Below, piece by piece: positions 13,039 through 24,680 of a stretch of DNA of 60,000 bases. Within the stretch, counting starts at the first letter, position 1, and the number at the start of each line of letters is the position of its first letter. The DNA comes from Cryptomeria japonica (taxonomy: Eukaryota; Streptophyta; Pinopsida; Cupressales; Cupressaceae). Where the stretch lies: NCBI RefSeq assembly GCF_030272615.1, contig NC_081412.1:666486352-666546351 (forward strand), in the 5' to 3' direction. The translations under genes were made by a program, and so were the position numbers. Below the pieces are notes generated by a model, which saw only the letters and a list, made by a program, of their open reading frames with translations, did not search any database and was not told where the DNA came from.

Positions 13039-13663
13039 TCAGTAGCTTGAGGCTAGAATCAGGGCCAGGTTCATAACGGGTCCAGATTCGGGTCTAATCT
13101 GGCCTGGAATCGAACTGGATTCATCTGTCTTTAAAAAACTATTCTTTTTCCTGCGTTCGTCCATCTGTCCCTCTTCTCTGCATCCATTCATTTGTGGATA
13201 TTCACTTATGTTAAAAAATATTTAGTATTTGCGGTCATTCGTTGCAATTTTGGGTATCTGCTTAAGTTTAATAATATTTTTTATTCGCTTTGATTTCTAT
13301 ATTCGTGTATGTTTAATAATTTTTAGTATTTGCTTGTGTTTAATAATATTTAGTATTCACTTATATTTCTGTACATGCTTAAGTTATTTATTTATTTATT
13401 AATTTTAATTTTTTTAAATTCATACATATAATATTATTTTAATATTACTATAATACTATTTTATAATATATTATAATATATGAATTAATTTAATTAGTTA
13501 AGTTGTCAAAATTATTATTATTTTTCATGGATGGCTTAATTAATTATTTTAATTAATAATATTAAGTTAATTATTTATAAAGTTATCAAATAAATTAAAA
13601 ATTAAAAGATGGCTTTATATTTAATTAATTTAATAAAGTGACTAATTAAATATTATATCATAA

Positions 13664-15018
13664 AGTCACTTCTAGAAGCTTCTAGATGTTGGGGTGAAAA
13701 AGTATTAAAGGAGATCAAGTTGAGCTTCAAGGAGCCAGGAGTTGATTATTGAATTGATTAAGTTTTGTAGAACCAGGTGGTTTCTGCAGAAAAGTGTCTT
13801 TGGGAACAAAAACTCCCATAGATAACATAACTGAGGGAGTGAAAGACATTCCGAGGGATTGCAGTTGAGAGTGGGAGACAAATCAGTCTTCCAAAGTGTG
13901 CCTACTGAGTTTGCTTTATTCCATGGTGGATGGGTTCATGATATTATCAGAATTTTCAGATTGAAGACCAATAGTGTATCGATTTTGCTTGGAGTAGTGA
14001 GACGATCCTATTGGAGAACATTTTGAGGAGAGCTTGTGAGTTTTCTGTTGTAATTTGCAGATCTGATGCAGGTTCATGTTCTTCTCTCCTATCCCACGAT
14101 TTGGGTCAGAATTCACCAATAAGTCATCAAATCTTTCTCCTAAGGTCAGCGATATTTTTGGAGGAATTAGGCGATTTATCTTGAGGCAATTTGGAGGTGT
14201 TTCGTGGAGGAATCAGTGATATATCAGTCTGAGGCAAAATCGTGGCAGTCAGCCTATACCTTCAACTTTTCTCATATCTCACCTTTTTGGCTTTAAATCT
14301 CCTTAATAAGAATAGCGCTACATTGGTGAAGGGAAGGCAATTGTTTTTGAGGAAGGAAATTGGAGCTAGCTGCTGTCATTTTTTATTTATCTGTCATTGC
14401 AATATGCAGCAGGGGCGATATTCAGAGCAGTTCGATTTGGCAGTGTTGATGCTTCTTTCAACCAGTTATTGCTTGCTTCTTCAAATACAAACTTGGGCGT
14501 CTATAATCAGGTTCATTTTGACATCATTGCTCTTCTAATTTTCAGTTGTATACAGACTAAAATGGCTGCCACATGTCTCAGCCTATTTCTGAGTATTTAT
14601 GGTTAAGTTGCTAGGTTAGTTGACCCTTGTTTGACTATTGTAATGAGCCCAATGTCTCATGAATAAAAGAAGAAACGAGGTTGCATTCCCATTGTATGTA
14701 TGTCTGAAGATTACATGGCAAGTGTTTGATGTAATAACAGCTAGTTGAAGGCCTATGTTTTGAATGTCTAAATGTATGTCATGGCTTATGAACTAGTTGC
14801 ATATTCATCTTAGATGTTTATATATCCCTTTGAAGTTGTTTGCAAGTCACAATTCAGTTGTTCTCAGTGATTGATGGTCAAAAACTCAGTCTGAAAACTC
14901 TGAGACAGCAGAACAGCATAACACGCAAAACACATAAGTCGCATAACATGCAGTTGGACAGCAGCATTAGCAAATATTCCTTTCTTTTTTCAATCAAACC
15001 ACTGCAGGGGATATTTCA
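13664..15018 (+). mobile_element. Relic LTR related to the chromovirus LTR at 32534-34135
   Basis: From the CTTCTAGAAG motif at 13664 to GGGGATATTTCA at 15018 this stretch is collinear with 32810-34135. Shared landmarks include AACTCCC, GGGAGACA, TCAGTCTTCC, AAGTGTGCCTA, CCATGGTGGATG, TATTGCTTGCTTCTTCAA and CAGCATAACATGCAGTT. The equivalent of the first 280 bases is not recognisable, so this is a 5'-decayed or truncated LTR with no attached internal domain. Confidence 0.65.
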
Positions 15019-15436
15019 TTTCTTGACTAAGGGATATGTGGACACAAGGACGGGTTTCGGGGATGGGGGACCAAGGGCCTAAATTTGGGGATGGTGAGGG
15101 GACGACAACGAAGTCGTGGTAAGGGGATGGTGCTGATATAAAAAATAGAGGTGAATTGAAATCGTCAAGGCAAAATCTGCAGTATAACATCTCTGTGAAT
15201 GTCCCATGAAAGGCTAGCTAGTTTTCATGAAGTTAAAGGTTGTAATCAGTATGTAACAACATGTGACATATAGCAAGCGACACAATGGTATCTCCGCTAG
15301 AGGTGGCAAAGGTGGTGGAAGTGGTGGTGATGTGGGGGGACGATTCCCCCAAATCCCCAAGACTCGAAAGCGTCCCCCTATGAAGACGCGAGTTTTTTTG
15401 GGGGAGGCGTCTCCGTGGAACACTGTAAAAGAGCAT

Positions 15437-15516
15437 TATATTAATATTATTATATAATAATATTAATATACTACTATTTTATATATTTATTATATTATAA
15501 TATATATAAAATAGTA
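15437..15516. repeat. AT-only palindromes
   Basis: A perfect 34-bp palindrome (15437-15470, arms TATATTAATATTATTAT) is followed directly by a second inverted repeat with arms ACTATTTTATATAT and ATATATAAAATAGT (about 15473-15516). Both could form cruciforms. Confidence 0.8.
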
Positions 15517-15609
15517 TTATAAAATAATATTTTATATGTATATATATGTACGGACGTATCCGTACCTGTATCTGTATTCGTACTTCAATCAGTAACTTAG
15601 ACTTAATGA

Positions 15610-16511
15610 ATTCTTGGATTCCAATCCATGATGTATAAGACCAAGGAAAGAGCAACCTTGATCTATGATTCTATCTTTCAGAGATGCAGTAGAATCATCA
15701 ATAAAATATGGATGCAGAAGCCGAAGGCTCACATTTCAAAGTTGCCTAAGCAGCTCACCAACATGGATTTCAAGCAAGAATATGCCAATCTTCTGCTGAT
15801 GATGAGCCAAGTCATGGGATGTCCACAAGCTTACATATTTGAATCTTGGATATTTTCCTTCATTGAAGAAGTAATGGAAGGCATAAAGGGGGTAGACTGG
15901 GCAGAAATAATTAGCATCCGCCTGGACACTGAGGAATTTAAAGTAATCTCAATCTTTCTACATGAGCTCGTATGTTATCTACCTGTTGGCTAGAATGGGA
16001 AAATTCAATAGGTTACTTGGCAAAGGACCCATGGGATGCGGTCCAAGACAACTGAAGGTCTGTGAGTGCTATCCACAATTGCACTTGTATGATCCTACTT
16101 CTTTCAAGAAAGCAAGAGACACATTCACTATGCATATTACTAGATCGTTGCAAGGAGGAATTCACACAAGGTTGTCACAAGAAGCAAGTTAATAAAGAAG
16201 TATGGGGCCTGGTACATCCAATTTAAAATTACTTACATCCAGGTCCAAGGATTCTTTGCCCAACCATATAAACTTCCAAGATATCCAACGGACAAGATGG
16301 TGTTATTAGAAGTTACTAGATAGTTGACCACCTATCACAAAGTTTAGAAGAAGAAGAAGAAGAAATTGGGGCTCGAATTTCCAATTATCATGGAAGATTA
16401 TGAGGAAATGTGTCCATCATTGGCAGTAACAGAGAAGTCAGTGGATGAATTAATATTTTGCCACCTAGCACCTCATACCGCAAGGACATTCTTTAATCCG
16501 TATGATAAAAT
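15610..16511 (+). pseudogene. Copy E long-ORF protein, second block
   Basis: Frames at 15628-15993 and 15962-16192 align with residues about 130-320 of the B and C proteins. Shared stretches include MDFKQEYANLL, GCPQAY, ESWIF, WAEIIS, MSSYVIYLL, RDTFTMHITRSLQGGIHTRLS. There is a frameshift near 15960 and a stop at 16190. Weaker similarity (LPRYPTDKMVLLEVTR) continues in broken frames to the copia insertion at 16511. Confidence 0.7.
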
Positions 16512-17244
16512 TGTCAATGCATGATAGCTTCGGTAAGATAAATGATTGAATGAGAGATAAATGAAGTCTCTCATTCAATCATTTATCCTATCGATAAACT
16601 ATCAAGAAAACTTCAAGCTATTTTCATCTGATAATCATTCCTCTTTATATATCGAATCTACTTAGTCAATCAATATTAATAGCATGGTATATCGGTGATC
16701 ACTGATGGTTATTCGGGTTAACTATGTATTCCGATTCACATTGGATGTGTTCCCAGCAATAAACAAATAATTATCAAGTGCTTTCGGGTGGCAAAGTATG
16801 CACCACTTGGGATGTATAACCTTTAGTTAGTGACCGGTGTCAATTAACATAGACACCGATTCCCATCGGTTAATATGCCATGCCAACCCCATCTTGAATA
16901 CTGATTGGCATATACACTATGCTACGTGAATCCCAATTAGTATCGGGCTGGTAATAAATTAAACACCGGTTGATAACATATACCAAAGGGTGTGATCAAG
17001 TAGTGTCTTGATCGGTCATGTCCATAAGACATGACTGGTCAAGGCACTGCTTGATCCTCCCCTCTTGCATATATGTATCATTTGATATTTGTGAAGAGGA
17101 TATTGAAATCGAAAAATACTCCTCTCACCTGTCAAACAAAGAAGATAGTCAGATTTATAATAGAGATAGAAAATTAAATAGATATAGAGAATACAATTAA
17201 GAATACATCTTGCATATTGAATTGTAAATTGAACATCATTTACA
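16512..17244 (+). repeat. Copia 5' LTR
   Basis: It begins TGTCAATGCATG (TGTTAATGCATG in the 3' LTR) and ends CATTTACA. It is followed at once by the primer-binding site. It contains the long perfect hairpin listed next. Confidence 0.95.
16537..16587 (+). repeat. 21-bp perfect hairpin in the copia LTR
   Basis: The arm at 16537-16557 is the exact reverse complement of 16567-16587, with the 9-base loop TAAATGAAG between them. The identical structure is in the 3' LTR near 26399-26449. Confidence 0.95.
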
Positions 17245-17256
17245 TGGTATCAGAGC
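17245..17256 (+). promoter_or_regulatory. Copia primer-binding site (initiator Met tRNA)
   Basis: TGGTATCAGAGC directly follows the 5' LTR. This is the usual plant copia site, complementary to the 3' end of initiator tRNA-Met. Confidence 0.95.
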
Positions 17257-17336
17257 TATCGTTAAATCGAACCTAAGGCTGTTCAATTTTACGTAAAATT
17301 CAAATCAAGCATATATTCAACATCACAATTCTCTCA

Positions 17337-18211
17337 ATGGCTAGCGCTATTAGATTTGAAGATAGACTCGGAGGAGGTGATGACTTCTTCACATGGAAAT
17401 TCAAAATTCAAATGATTCTAAAAGAAAATAAAGTCGAATCATTTGTAAAGATTGAAACTATAGAACCTGAGATTGAACCTGACAAAGCAATTTGGAGAGA
17501 AGGAAATAATAAGGCCATTAAAATCATAGTTGATGGGGTAAGAAACAATATAATGCCCATTATAAGGAAACATGAAACAGCCTTCAACATGTTCAAAGCA
17601 CTTGAAGATGCATTTGAGATATCTAATGCCAGTAGAAACTTGGCTTTAAAACGAGAAATAAATCACATAGCCATGATAAAGGAGAATCAGTCAATGCCTA
17701 CTTCATGCGAATATCTGCCCTAAGGGATGAACTGGCAACCCTTGGATATGAGATCCAAAGCAAAGAATTAACCCTCATTGCTCTAGATGGGTTGCCTAGC
17801 ATATGGGAAACATTCGTCCAAGGCATCAGTACAAGAGATGAATTCCCAAAATTCGATAGGCTAAAGGCTGACTGTCTCCAAAAGGAATCAAGGAAAAATA
17901 AGAAAGGGATCAAACAGAAGAATATAGATGAAGATCTTCAAGTTCTAAATACGAACTCAAACAAGAAAGGCAAGCAGAAGCAATTCAGGAAGAGGAAAGG
18001 TCGTCACGGCAAGAACTCCTTCAAGAAGGACCTTTCTCAGATTCAGTATTACAGATGTGACAAATTTGGGCACTATGTTGCCAAATGTCCAGAAAGAGCT
18101 AAGCAAGCCACATTTGCCAAAACAAGAAAATCTAAAAGGGAAGAGGACTCCGAGAAGTATGTACTCTATTCAGCACTCACAAACCAAGCATCAAACAAAG
18201 TGAACTCCTAG
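17337..18211 (+). pseudogene. gag: Copia gag, frameshifted
   Basis: The ATG at 17337 opens a UBN2/gag-like frame (GGDDFFTWKFKIQMIL) to 17723. A one-base loss near 17693 moves the rest into the frame that runs 17705-18211. A CCHC zinc knuckle (CX2CX4HX4C) lies at about 18045-18090, but its first Cys is Tyr (YYRCDKFGHYVAKC), which would weaken nucleic-acid binding. The frame ends in a TAG at 18209-18211 that is in phase with pol, so gag and pol were probably one polyprotein before this mutation. Confidence 0.9.
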
Positions 18212-21000
18212 GTGATCGACAGTGGCTCATCCAAACACATCATAGGATTTAGAAAAGTACTAGACTCCATGAAAGAGGAGAATGATGAGGAAATAACTAT
18301 TGGAGATGACTCTACACACCCAGTCAAAGGAGTTGCAACCTGTACCATCAAACTAAAGTCGGGTGTATTATTACAACTTAGAGGAGTACTATATGTTCCA
18401 GGCATCAAGAGAAATCTAGTCTCAATATCAGCACTGGATGACAATGGATACAGAGTAACCTTCATGGACAACAAAGTATTGGCTTGGCCAAAGAACTCAT
18501 CCATCAAGAAAGCTAAAACAATTGGTCAAAGACAAGGCTATTTGTATGAGCTATGTACAAAACCCAACTTAGCCCTAATTCATGAAACTACAGATGCTAA
18601 TGAAATCTGGCATAGAAGACTAGGCCACCTAAATTTTAGAGCTTTATCAACAATGGGAGATCTTGTCACAGGTCTACCTAAGTTAAAGCAATATCATTCA
18701 GGGGCATGCACAGGATGTACCCTAGGTAAAAATACTAAGGGTGCTTTTCAAAATAGTACTAGGAAAACAAGTAAAATTTTAGAGTTAGTTCATTCTGATG
18801 TATGTGGACCTATGTCAGTACCTTCATTCGGAGGATTTTTGTATTATGTAATTTTTGTTGATGACTACTCTAGGAAAACTTGGATCTACTTTCTGAAATG
18901 TAAAGAATCAGAAGAGGTCCTTAATAGGTTTAAAGAATTCAAATCACTAACAGAGAACTACACAGGAAATAAAATTAAAACCCTAAGCACTGATAATGGG
19001 GGGGAATACACATCAGAATTATTTAAAGAGTTTTGTAAAAATTCAGGGATTAAGAGGGAGTTAACAATACCTTATAACCCTCAACAAAATGGGATAGCTG
19101 AAAGAAAAAATAGGATAATCGTTGAAGCTACCAAAGCTATGATTCTTGATCAGAATCTAAATATCAATCTTTGGGCAGAAGCAACTAGCACTGCTTTATA
19201 TATTCAAAACAAATGTCCTCACTCTCATCTTGAATATAAGACCCCTAAGGAAGTATTTACTAAATTAAAACCTGACATTAGCCACCTTAGGATATTTGGA
19301 TGCCCTGTCTATATTCATGTACCTAAGGAGAAAAGATTAAAACTAGAGCCTTCTAGAAAGAGGGGAATCTTTGTAGGATATAGTGAAACCTCCAAAGCCT
19401 ATAGGATCTATATACTTGGTCAAAAGAATATTGAACTAAGCAGGGATGTGATCTTTGAAGAAGACTTAGCATTCAAAAGAGCCCAAACCTCTCTAGATCC
19501 TGAAGTCTATATCCCCACCCCTAGCATAGATAGAGATCCTATTCCTGAGCTTTAGAGGGAGAATCCTGAGGAAACTGTAAGTGAAACTCAAAGTCCACCT
19601 AGAGAAAACCTCAAGAAAAGACCAATATGGGCCACCAAGACTGTAGCAGAAGCTCAAAAATTTGTTGCTCCTTCAGGGACCTTCAGGGAAAGCAAAAGAC
19701 CTAACAAATTCACTAGCTATGTTGCTCTTATGAATGATCTCTCTAAAGCAGAACCAAACAATGTATCAGAAGCCCTTGAACATCAAGTATGGAAAGATGC
19801 TATGTCTGAAGAGTATCAGTCTATTATGAAAAATGATGTCTGGGAGATTGTTCCTAGGCCAACTAAGAAATCTGTTATTTCATCCAAATGGCTTTTTAAG
19901 ATCAAACATGCTGCAGACGGTAGTATTGAAAAACACAAAGCTAGATTTGTAGCTAGAGGGTTCTCACAAAGGGAAGGAATAGATTATGAAGAAACTTTTG
20001 CACCTGCTGCCAGATATACATCAGTAAGAGCTGTATTAGCCATTGCAGCAGCTAAGGGTTGGAAGGTACACCAGATGGATGTTAAGACAACATTTCTAAA
20101 TGGTGAGATCTCCGAAGAAATCTACCTAGAGCAACCTGAAGGGTTTGAAATTTATAATGCAGAGTCTCATGTGTGCAGACTCAAGAAAGCTCTCTATGGG
20201 CTTAAACAAGCTCCTAGGGCCTGGTATGAAAGAATTGACACCTATCTCTCAGGACTAGGCTTCTCTAAAAATGTTGCAGATCCTAATCTCTACTACAATA
20301 GAAATAAAGGTGATATGCTAATGTTGATTTTATATGTTGATGACTTATTAATCACAGGAAATGATCATCTTATAGATCAATGCAAGAAAGATCTATCCAA
20401 AGAATTTGATATGAAGGACTTAGGACTCCTTCATTACTTCCTAGGATTGGAAGTATGGCAGAATTCTGACAACATTATACTAAACCAAGGAAAGTATACC
20501 TTGGATATTTTGAAGAGATTCAGAATGCTAAACTATAGGCCCATGACCTCTCCTATGGAAACCAATTTACATAAACTTAAAGAAGCAGCAGCAGAGTCAC
20601 AACCCACTGACTCTACTCAACACAGACAGATGATTAGGTCCCTGATGTACTTAGTGAATACAAGGCCAGATATCTGTTATGCAGTTAATGCCTTAAGTCA
20701 GTTTATATGTGAACCTAAGGAGATACACCTGGTTGCAATAAAACACATCATGAGATATCTACAAGGTACTCTAAACCTTGGTCTCAAATATGAGAAAGTT
20801 GACATAAACCTTCATGGATTTACAAATTCAGATTGGGTTGGAAGTGTAACTGACAAAAAAAGCACTTCAGGGTGTTGCTTCAGTCTAGGTTCAGCCATGA
20901 TATCTTGGATCAGCAAGAAGCAGTCCTCTGTAGCTCAAAGCTCCACCGAGGCAAAATACATTGCAGCTTCTATGGCTGCTCGAGAGGCAGTATGGCTTAG
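18212..21000 (+). pseudogene. pol: Copia pol: protease, integrase, reverse transcriptase, part of RNase H
   Basis: In one reading frame: aspartic protease (DSGSSKHI at once after the TAG); GAG-pre-integrase zinc region (HRRLGHLNF, then CTGCTLGK); integrase core with the Asp of VDDYSRKTW, the Asp of STDNGGEY and the Glu of GIAERKNR; reverse transcriptase with YEETFAPAARYTS, QMDVKTTFLNGE and the catalytic YVDDLL near 20332; and RNase H up to STEAKYIAAS and REAVWLS. A second in-frame TAG at 19553-19555 sits in the linker between integrase and reverse transcriptase. Copy A enters at 21000/21001. Confidence 0.95.
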
Positions 21001-21340
21001 TGTTGTGATGTTTTCACACATCGCTCCATTGCAAATGGGGACCCCTACTTTTTTTTGCTTTTTAGGGTTTGTTTTCTAGGTCTTTTAGGGTTTTGTCAGT
21101 TGGCCTTTGCATTTTTGAGTGCTGTCGGGGATCACCTGGATAGCAAGTCTGGCTTGAGTGATGTCCTGATCCTGAAATTTGGCTAAGTCTGAAAGTCTTG
21201 ATCCTAAAAATTGGCTAAGTTTGGAAAGTCCTGATCCTGAAATTTGACTAAGTCTGGAAATTGAAAAACCTCAAAAAACTAGATTTTGCAATATAACTCC
21301 TGGAGGTCTGAAAACACTCTCAAACATCCTGAAAGTATAT

Positions 21341-21393
21341 ATGGAATATAACTTAAAGTATAAGAATTCTTATACTTAAATGTTATATTCCAT
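21341..21393. repeat. 53-bp foldback in copy A
   Basis: The arms ATGGAATATAAC and GTTATATTCCAT enclose a perfect inner palindrome built on AAGTATAAGAA and its complement. The only irregularity is a one-to-two-base asymmetry between outer and inner parts. Confidence 0.85.
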
Positions 21394-21430
21394 AAAAATT
21401 ATCCTGATAGAGAGTTCAAAAAGTCAAATT

Positions 21431-23225
21431 TCGCTCCTGTCCTTCACTGAGGATCCAGAGCGCATTTCGCTCCTACCCCTCTCCAAGGGACCAAGGCGAA
21501 GCGCTCCTGTCCCTCACTCAAGGACCAGGGCGAAAAGGCTTATTTGAGTCATTCCTGACCTTGTTTGGTTAAATTGAAACATCAAAGGCATGGTGGACGG
21601 CAAAATGAACATGATAAAGCATCTTGACTTGATTAAAAACAATGAAATGATGAAGTTTTTGCCTAGAAGGTCAAAAGTGCTCCTGTCCCTCACTGAAGGA
21701 CCAGAGCGATTTTCTTTATGTGCACAAATTTAGACCTTTCTTGGACATTAACTTTTATTCGTAGCGTGAAGTAAGATGAAATCTTCCCTAGCAAAGGAAT
21801 TTCGAGGTGAAAGATGAGGCAATTTGATCATGGTGACAAAAAGTGCTCCTGTCCCTCACTGAAGGACCGGAGCTTGATTTTCAAATTTGCATTGTTCTTG
21901 CAGGATCAAGACAATTTTATGATTGGAAGAGATCAAGGGAAGCATGTTTTGTCCATTGAATATAATTTAAGTGGTCCACAGAGGAGTAAATCAACCCAAA
22001 TGACAAAAAGTGCTCCGGTCCCTCACTAAAGGACCATGGCGTTTTTTCAAAATTCTCCTCTTTGTTTGAGACTTTGAGGTAAAACCTGACTTGGATGGGA
22101 AGGACCAATGATGTTTTATGCCTTAGATGCAATTGAAGGTTTAAAAGACAAGGAAGTATACCATGAAGACAAAAAGCGCTCCTATCCCTCTCCAAGGGTC
22201 CAGAGCGATTTTCCAAAAAGTGTAAATTTCTTGCAAGGCCGAGGCAAGTTTGTGATTGAAATGGATGGAAGAAGACATGATTAGCCCATTGAAGATAATT
22301 TGGAAGGCTAGCAAAGGACGGATAGGCTTGAAATTGCAAAAGTGCTCCTGTCCCTCACCAAGGGACCAGGGAGAAAAACATGTTATCTAGCTTTTCTCTC
22401 CAAATTTGGACAAGTCTAGCCCAAGATGCAAGTTTGAAAGGATGTTTAAAATGCTTTGAGGTGGAAATGAGATGCAAGAGTTGCAAATTTTAATGACAAT
22501 TGGCAAAAGTGCTCCTGTCCCTCTCCAAGGGACCAGGGCGAAATCTCCAAATATGCCCATTTACCTTGCATTTTGAATTGATAATTTTGTTCCCAAGACT
22601 CAAGAGGTAGTGAAATGTGATATTCTACGCCTGGAGGGTAATTTGAAGATTGATGTGATCAAGAATTTGTGCAATGGACTCAAAAGTGCTCCTGTCCCTC
22701 ACTGAAGGACCAGGGTGATTTTTATGAAATCAACAATTTCCCTCCAAGATTATGCTAAGGCAAGGTTGTGCGAGATGGGAAGGATCTTCTAAAGCACTGT
22801 GAACAAAGATTTGACTTCAAAATTTGAGAATCCTAGCCTAAAATACAAAAAGTGCTCTTGTCCCTCTCCAAGGGTCCAGGACGAAAAGTTTTGGAACACC
22901 TATTTTGCCTTGCAAAAACAAGTTAAACATGTATGGAATGGATGAAAGAGATCATCACTTACCCCACATTGAGAGTTGGCAATTAAAAAGATGAAGGATT
23001 GAGGACAAAAGTGAAAAAGCGCTCCTGTCCCTCACCCAGGGTCCAGGGCGAAAATGTCCTAAGGCACGTTCGTTCTAGAGATCAAGTGAATTAAACTCAA
23101 GACTCCAAACAAAAATGCCATTTTAAAGTGCCTAGATGAAGTTTTGAACGTGAAAATGAAGAATACAAGCTTGAATTTACAAAAGCGCTCCTGTCCCTCT
23201 CCAAGGGACCAGAGCGAAGTCATTG
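21431..23225 (+). repeat. Hairpin array of copy A, 13 units
   Basis: Each unit has a left arm like GCTCCTGTCCCT and a right arm like AGGGACCAGAGC around a short loop. Using the G of CTGTCCC as anchor, units sit at 21439, 21475, 21509, 21685, 21851, 22018, 22184, 22350, 22517, 22694, 22860, 23027 and 23193. After a tight first trio (36 and 34 apart) the intervals are 176, 166, 167, 166, 166, 167, 177, 166, 167 and 166. Spacers between hairpins are much less alike than the hairpins. Confidence 0.9.
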
Positions 23226-23542
23226 GCATTCATTATTTTTTTACCATATTTGGGCGTTAATATCCTCCAAATCGCATTAGATGCCAAATTGCTAACTTTG
23301 GAATATTTGAAAAAATTAATTAAATTGGCATTTAATAAATTAATTTTGGGCCTCAAAAAATCGAATTTCTATTATAAAGGCATTTAAAATTAATTTTAAA
23401 TAATTAAAAGATTAAAAGTTGAGCGCACAAGGCATTATTTTGCCTTTATTTGCTAGGTCGGCCTACTCCTTTTGAGGTTTTATTTATTATTTCACCTTTT
23501 ATTTGCTAGGTCGGCCTCATGGGTAAGTGGAAGGTGAGCGCT

Positions 23543-24028
23543 CTATATATTGGAGGTGTTTTTTCACAATTCAAATCATTCAATCATCCTTTCAAGTGTG
23601 AGTTTGGAGAGCATATTTTGAGGAGCGAAATCCAGAAGATTGAAGGTGAAATTAAGCAAGTTTGAAGGTGAATTTCCAGATTTTGGAGAAGCTAGTGGAA
23701 GGTGAAGCTCTTTTGAAGGCCAAAGGAGGCGTACTTCATCCAAGGGAGGGCTATAAATCTTTCCCAACAAAATCCGGTCCTCTTCCTTCATTTTTCAAGG
23801 TTTTGTACTTAAATACTCAAGGGGAGGTATGGCGAAATCATCTTGACACCATTATTGAAGATTTGAATTTTGAACTTTTATTTTGAAAATTCTAAGTTTG
23901 GCATAGTTAATTAGGAAATGATAACTCAAGATTTATCATGAAGTTTCCTAATTAAAATCTTAAATCTTCCTTTTGAATCCTAATTTCTACACTTCAAGAT
24001 ATATTATTAATTGTGAAATGTTGTGTAG
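23543..24028 (+). promoter_or_regulatory. Copy A internal promoter and candidate 5'UTR intron
   Basis: CTATATAT at 23543-23550 is followed by a leader and a splice-donor-like GGGGAG|GTATGG at 23827. The acceptor-like TTGTGTAG ends at 24028, nine bases before the ATG. The same layout is found in B and C, which supports a real transcription unit; splicing is inferred. Confidence 0.55.
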
Positions 24029-24036
24029 GTATCAAG

Positions 24037-24162
24037 ATGGCGACTCCCAAGCTCGAAAGATCTACAAGTCAGAAGGCTCTCCTCAAGGAAAATCAAGCCA
24101 GATCAAGGAGGTTCTCATCAAGGACAATCAAGCAAAGAGAAGGGCGAATTCCTCCAGCCTAG
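24037..24162 (+). pseudogene. Copy A remnant of the long ORF
   Basis: The ATG at 24037 gives 41 codons starting MATPKLERSTSQKALLKENQ, matching MTTPKASGSTTRQALIKEDQ in B. It then loses similarity and ends at TAG 24160-24162. The remaining 1,000 or so codons found in B and C are absent, so any product is only a short basic peptide. Confidence 0.65.
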
Positions 24163-24591
24163 CATCGACAAGGACGGCCTTCTTCGATCCAGCATCATCA
24201 GGATAAGGGCGACCTCTTCCAGTCCAGTATTCTAAGGCGAGGTACATCATCATCCTGCAAATCAAGGACACAAGAAGTCAGAGCAAAGGGTTCGTTGAAG
24301 AAGCAGATAGTTCCAGAAGAATTAATTAAGGCTAACTTCTCAACGTTACCAAATTGAATATCTACCAAGTTACAAGTGTCAAACGAGGTGGCATCCTAGT
24401 CATCACTTCTCTAGTCGGATTGATCCACCTCAGCATGTCCAGATTCAATGTACCTAACTCATGGAAGATGGCACAAACTCCGGTGTACCTACCCCGGCTA
24501 TCCATTGGTCGATTTTTCCAGAGAGGACATGTGTCCAAGCAATACAATTATTTCATTGGTCAAGCATTAAATGTTATGTAATGGTTGTAAC

Positions 24592-24680
24592 AAACCCTAA
24601 TTAGGGTTTTCATTGTTGAATCTTGGCCATTGACCTCAAATTGATCTGAGCCATCGAATTGTATTACGGGCACTATATAA
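24592..24680 (+). promoter_or_regulatory. Copy A telo-box palindrome and LTR TATA box
   Basis: AAACCCTAATTAGGGTTT (24592-24609) is a perfect 18-bp palindrome of two inverted telo-boxes. TATATAA follows at 24674-24680. Telo-boxes are known binding sites of plant TRB-type proteins; their role here is inferred. Confidence 0.7.

Larger units (their letters stand above)
13039..15600. mobile_element. Insertion complex in copy E
   Basis: Copy E coding similarity stops near 13038 and resumes near 15610. Both edges carry a CAGTA-CTT motif (CAGTAGCTT near 13037 and CAGTAACTT near 15590), possibly a decayed 8-9-bp TSD. The left part (13080-13480) has several tandem-like TTTAATAATATTTAGTATTTG units. The middle is an LTR relic. 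The right part (15019-15430) is GC-rich with runs of GGGGA and CCCCC. The whole is probably more than one event. Confidence 0.45.

Noticed and set aside
14242-14606. Two overlapping ORFs of 98 and 69 codons
   Set aside because: They lie in the gypsy-type LTR relic, and the related LTR at 33321-33679 has different frames there. No protein-level conservation is visible.
18212-21000. Intact autonomous copia pol
   Set aside because: An in-frame TAG at 19553 and the copy A insertion at 21000 break it.
24354-24581. 75-codon ORF in copy A
   Set aside because: It covers the stretch before the telo-box, which in copies B and C follows the ORF and is not coding in this frame.
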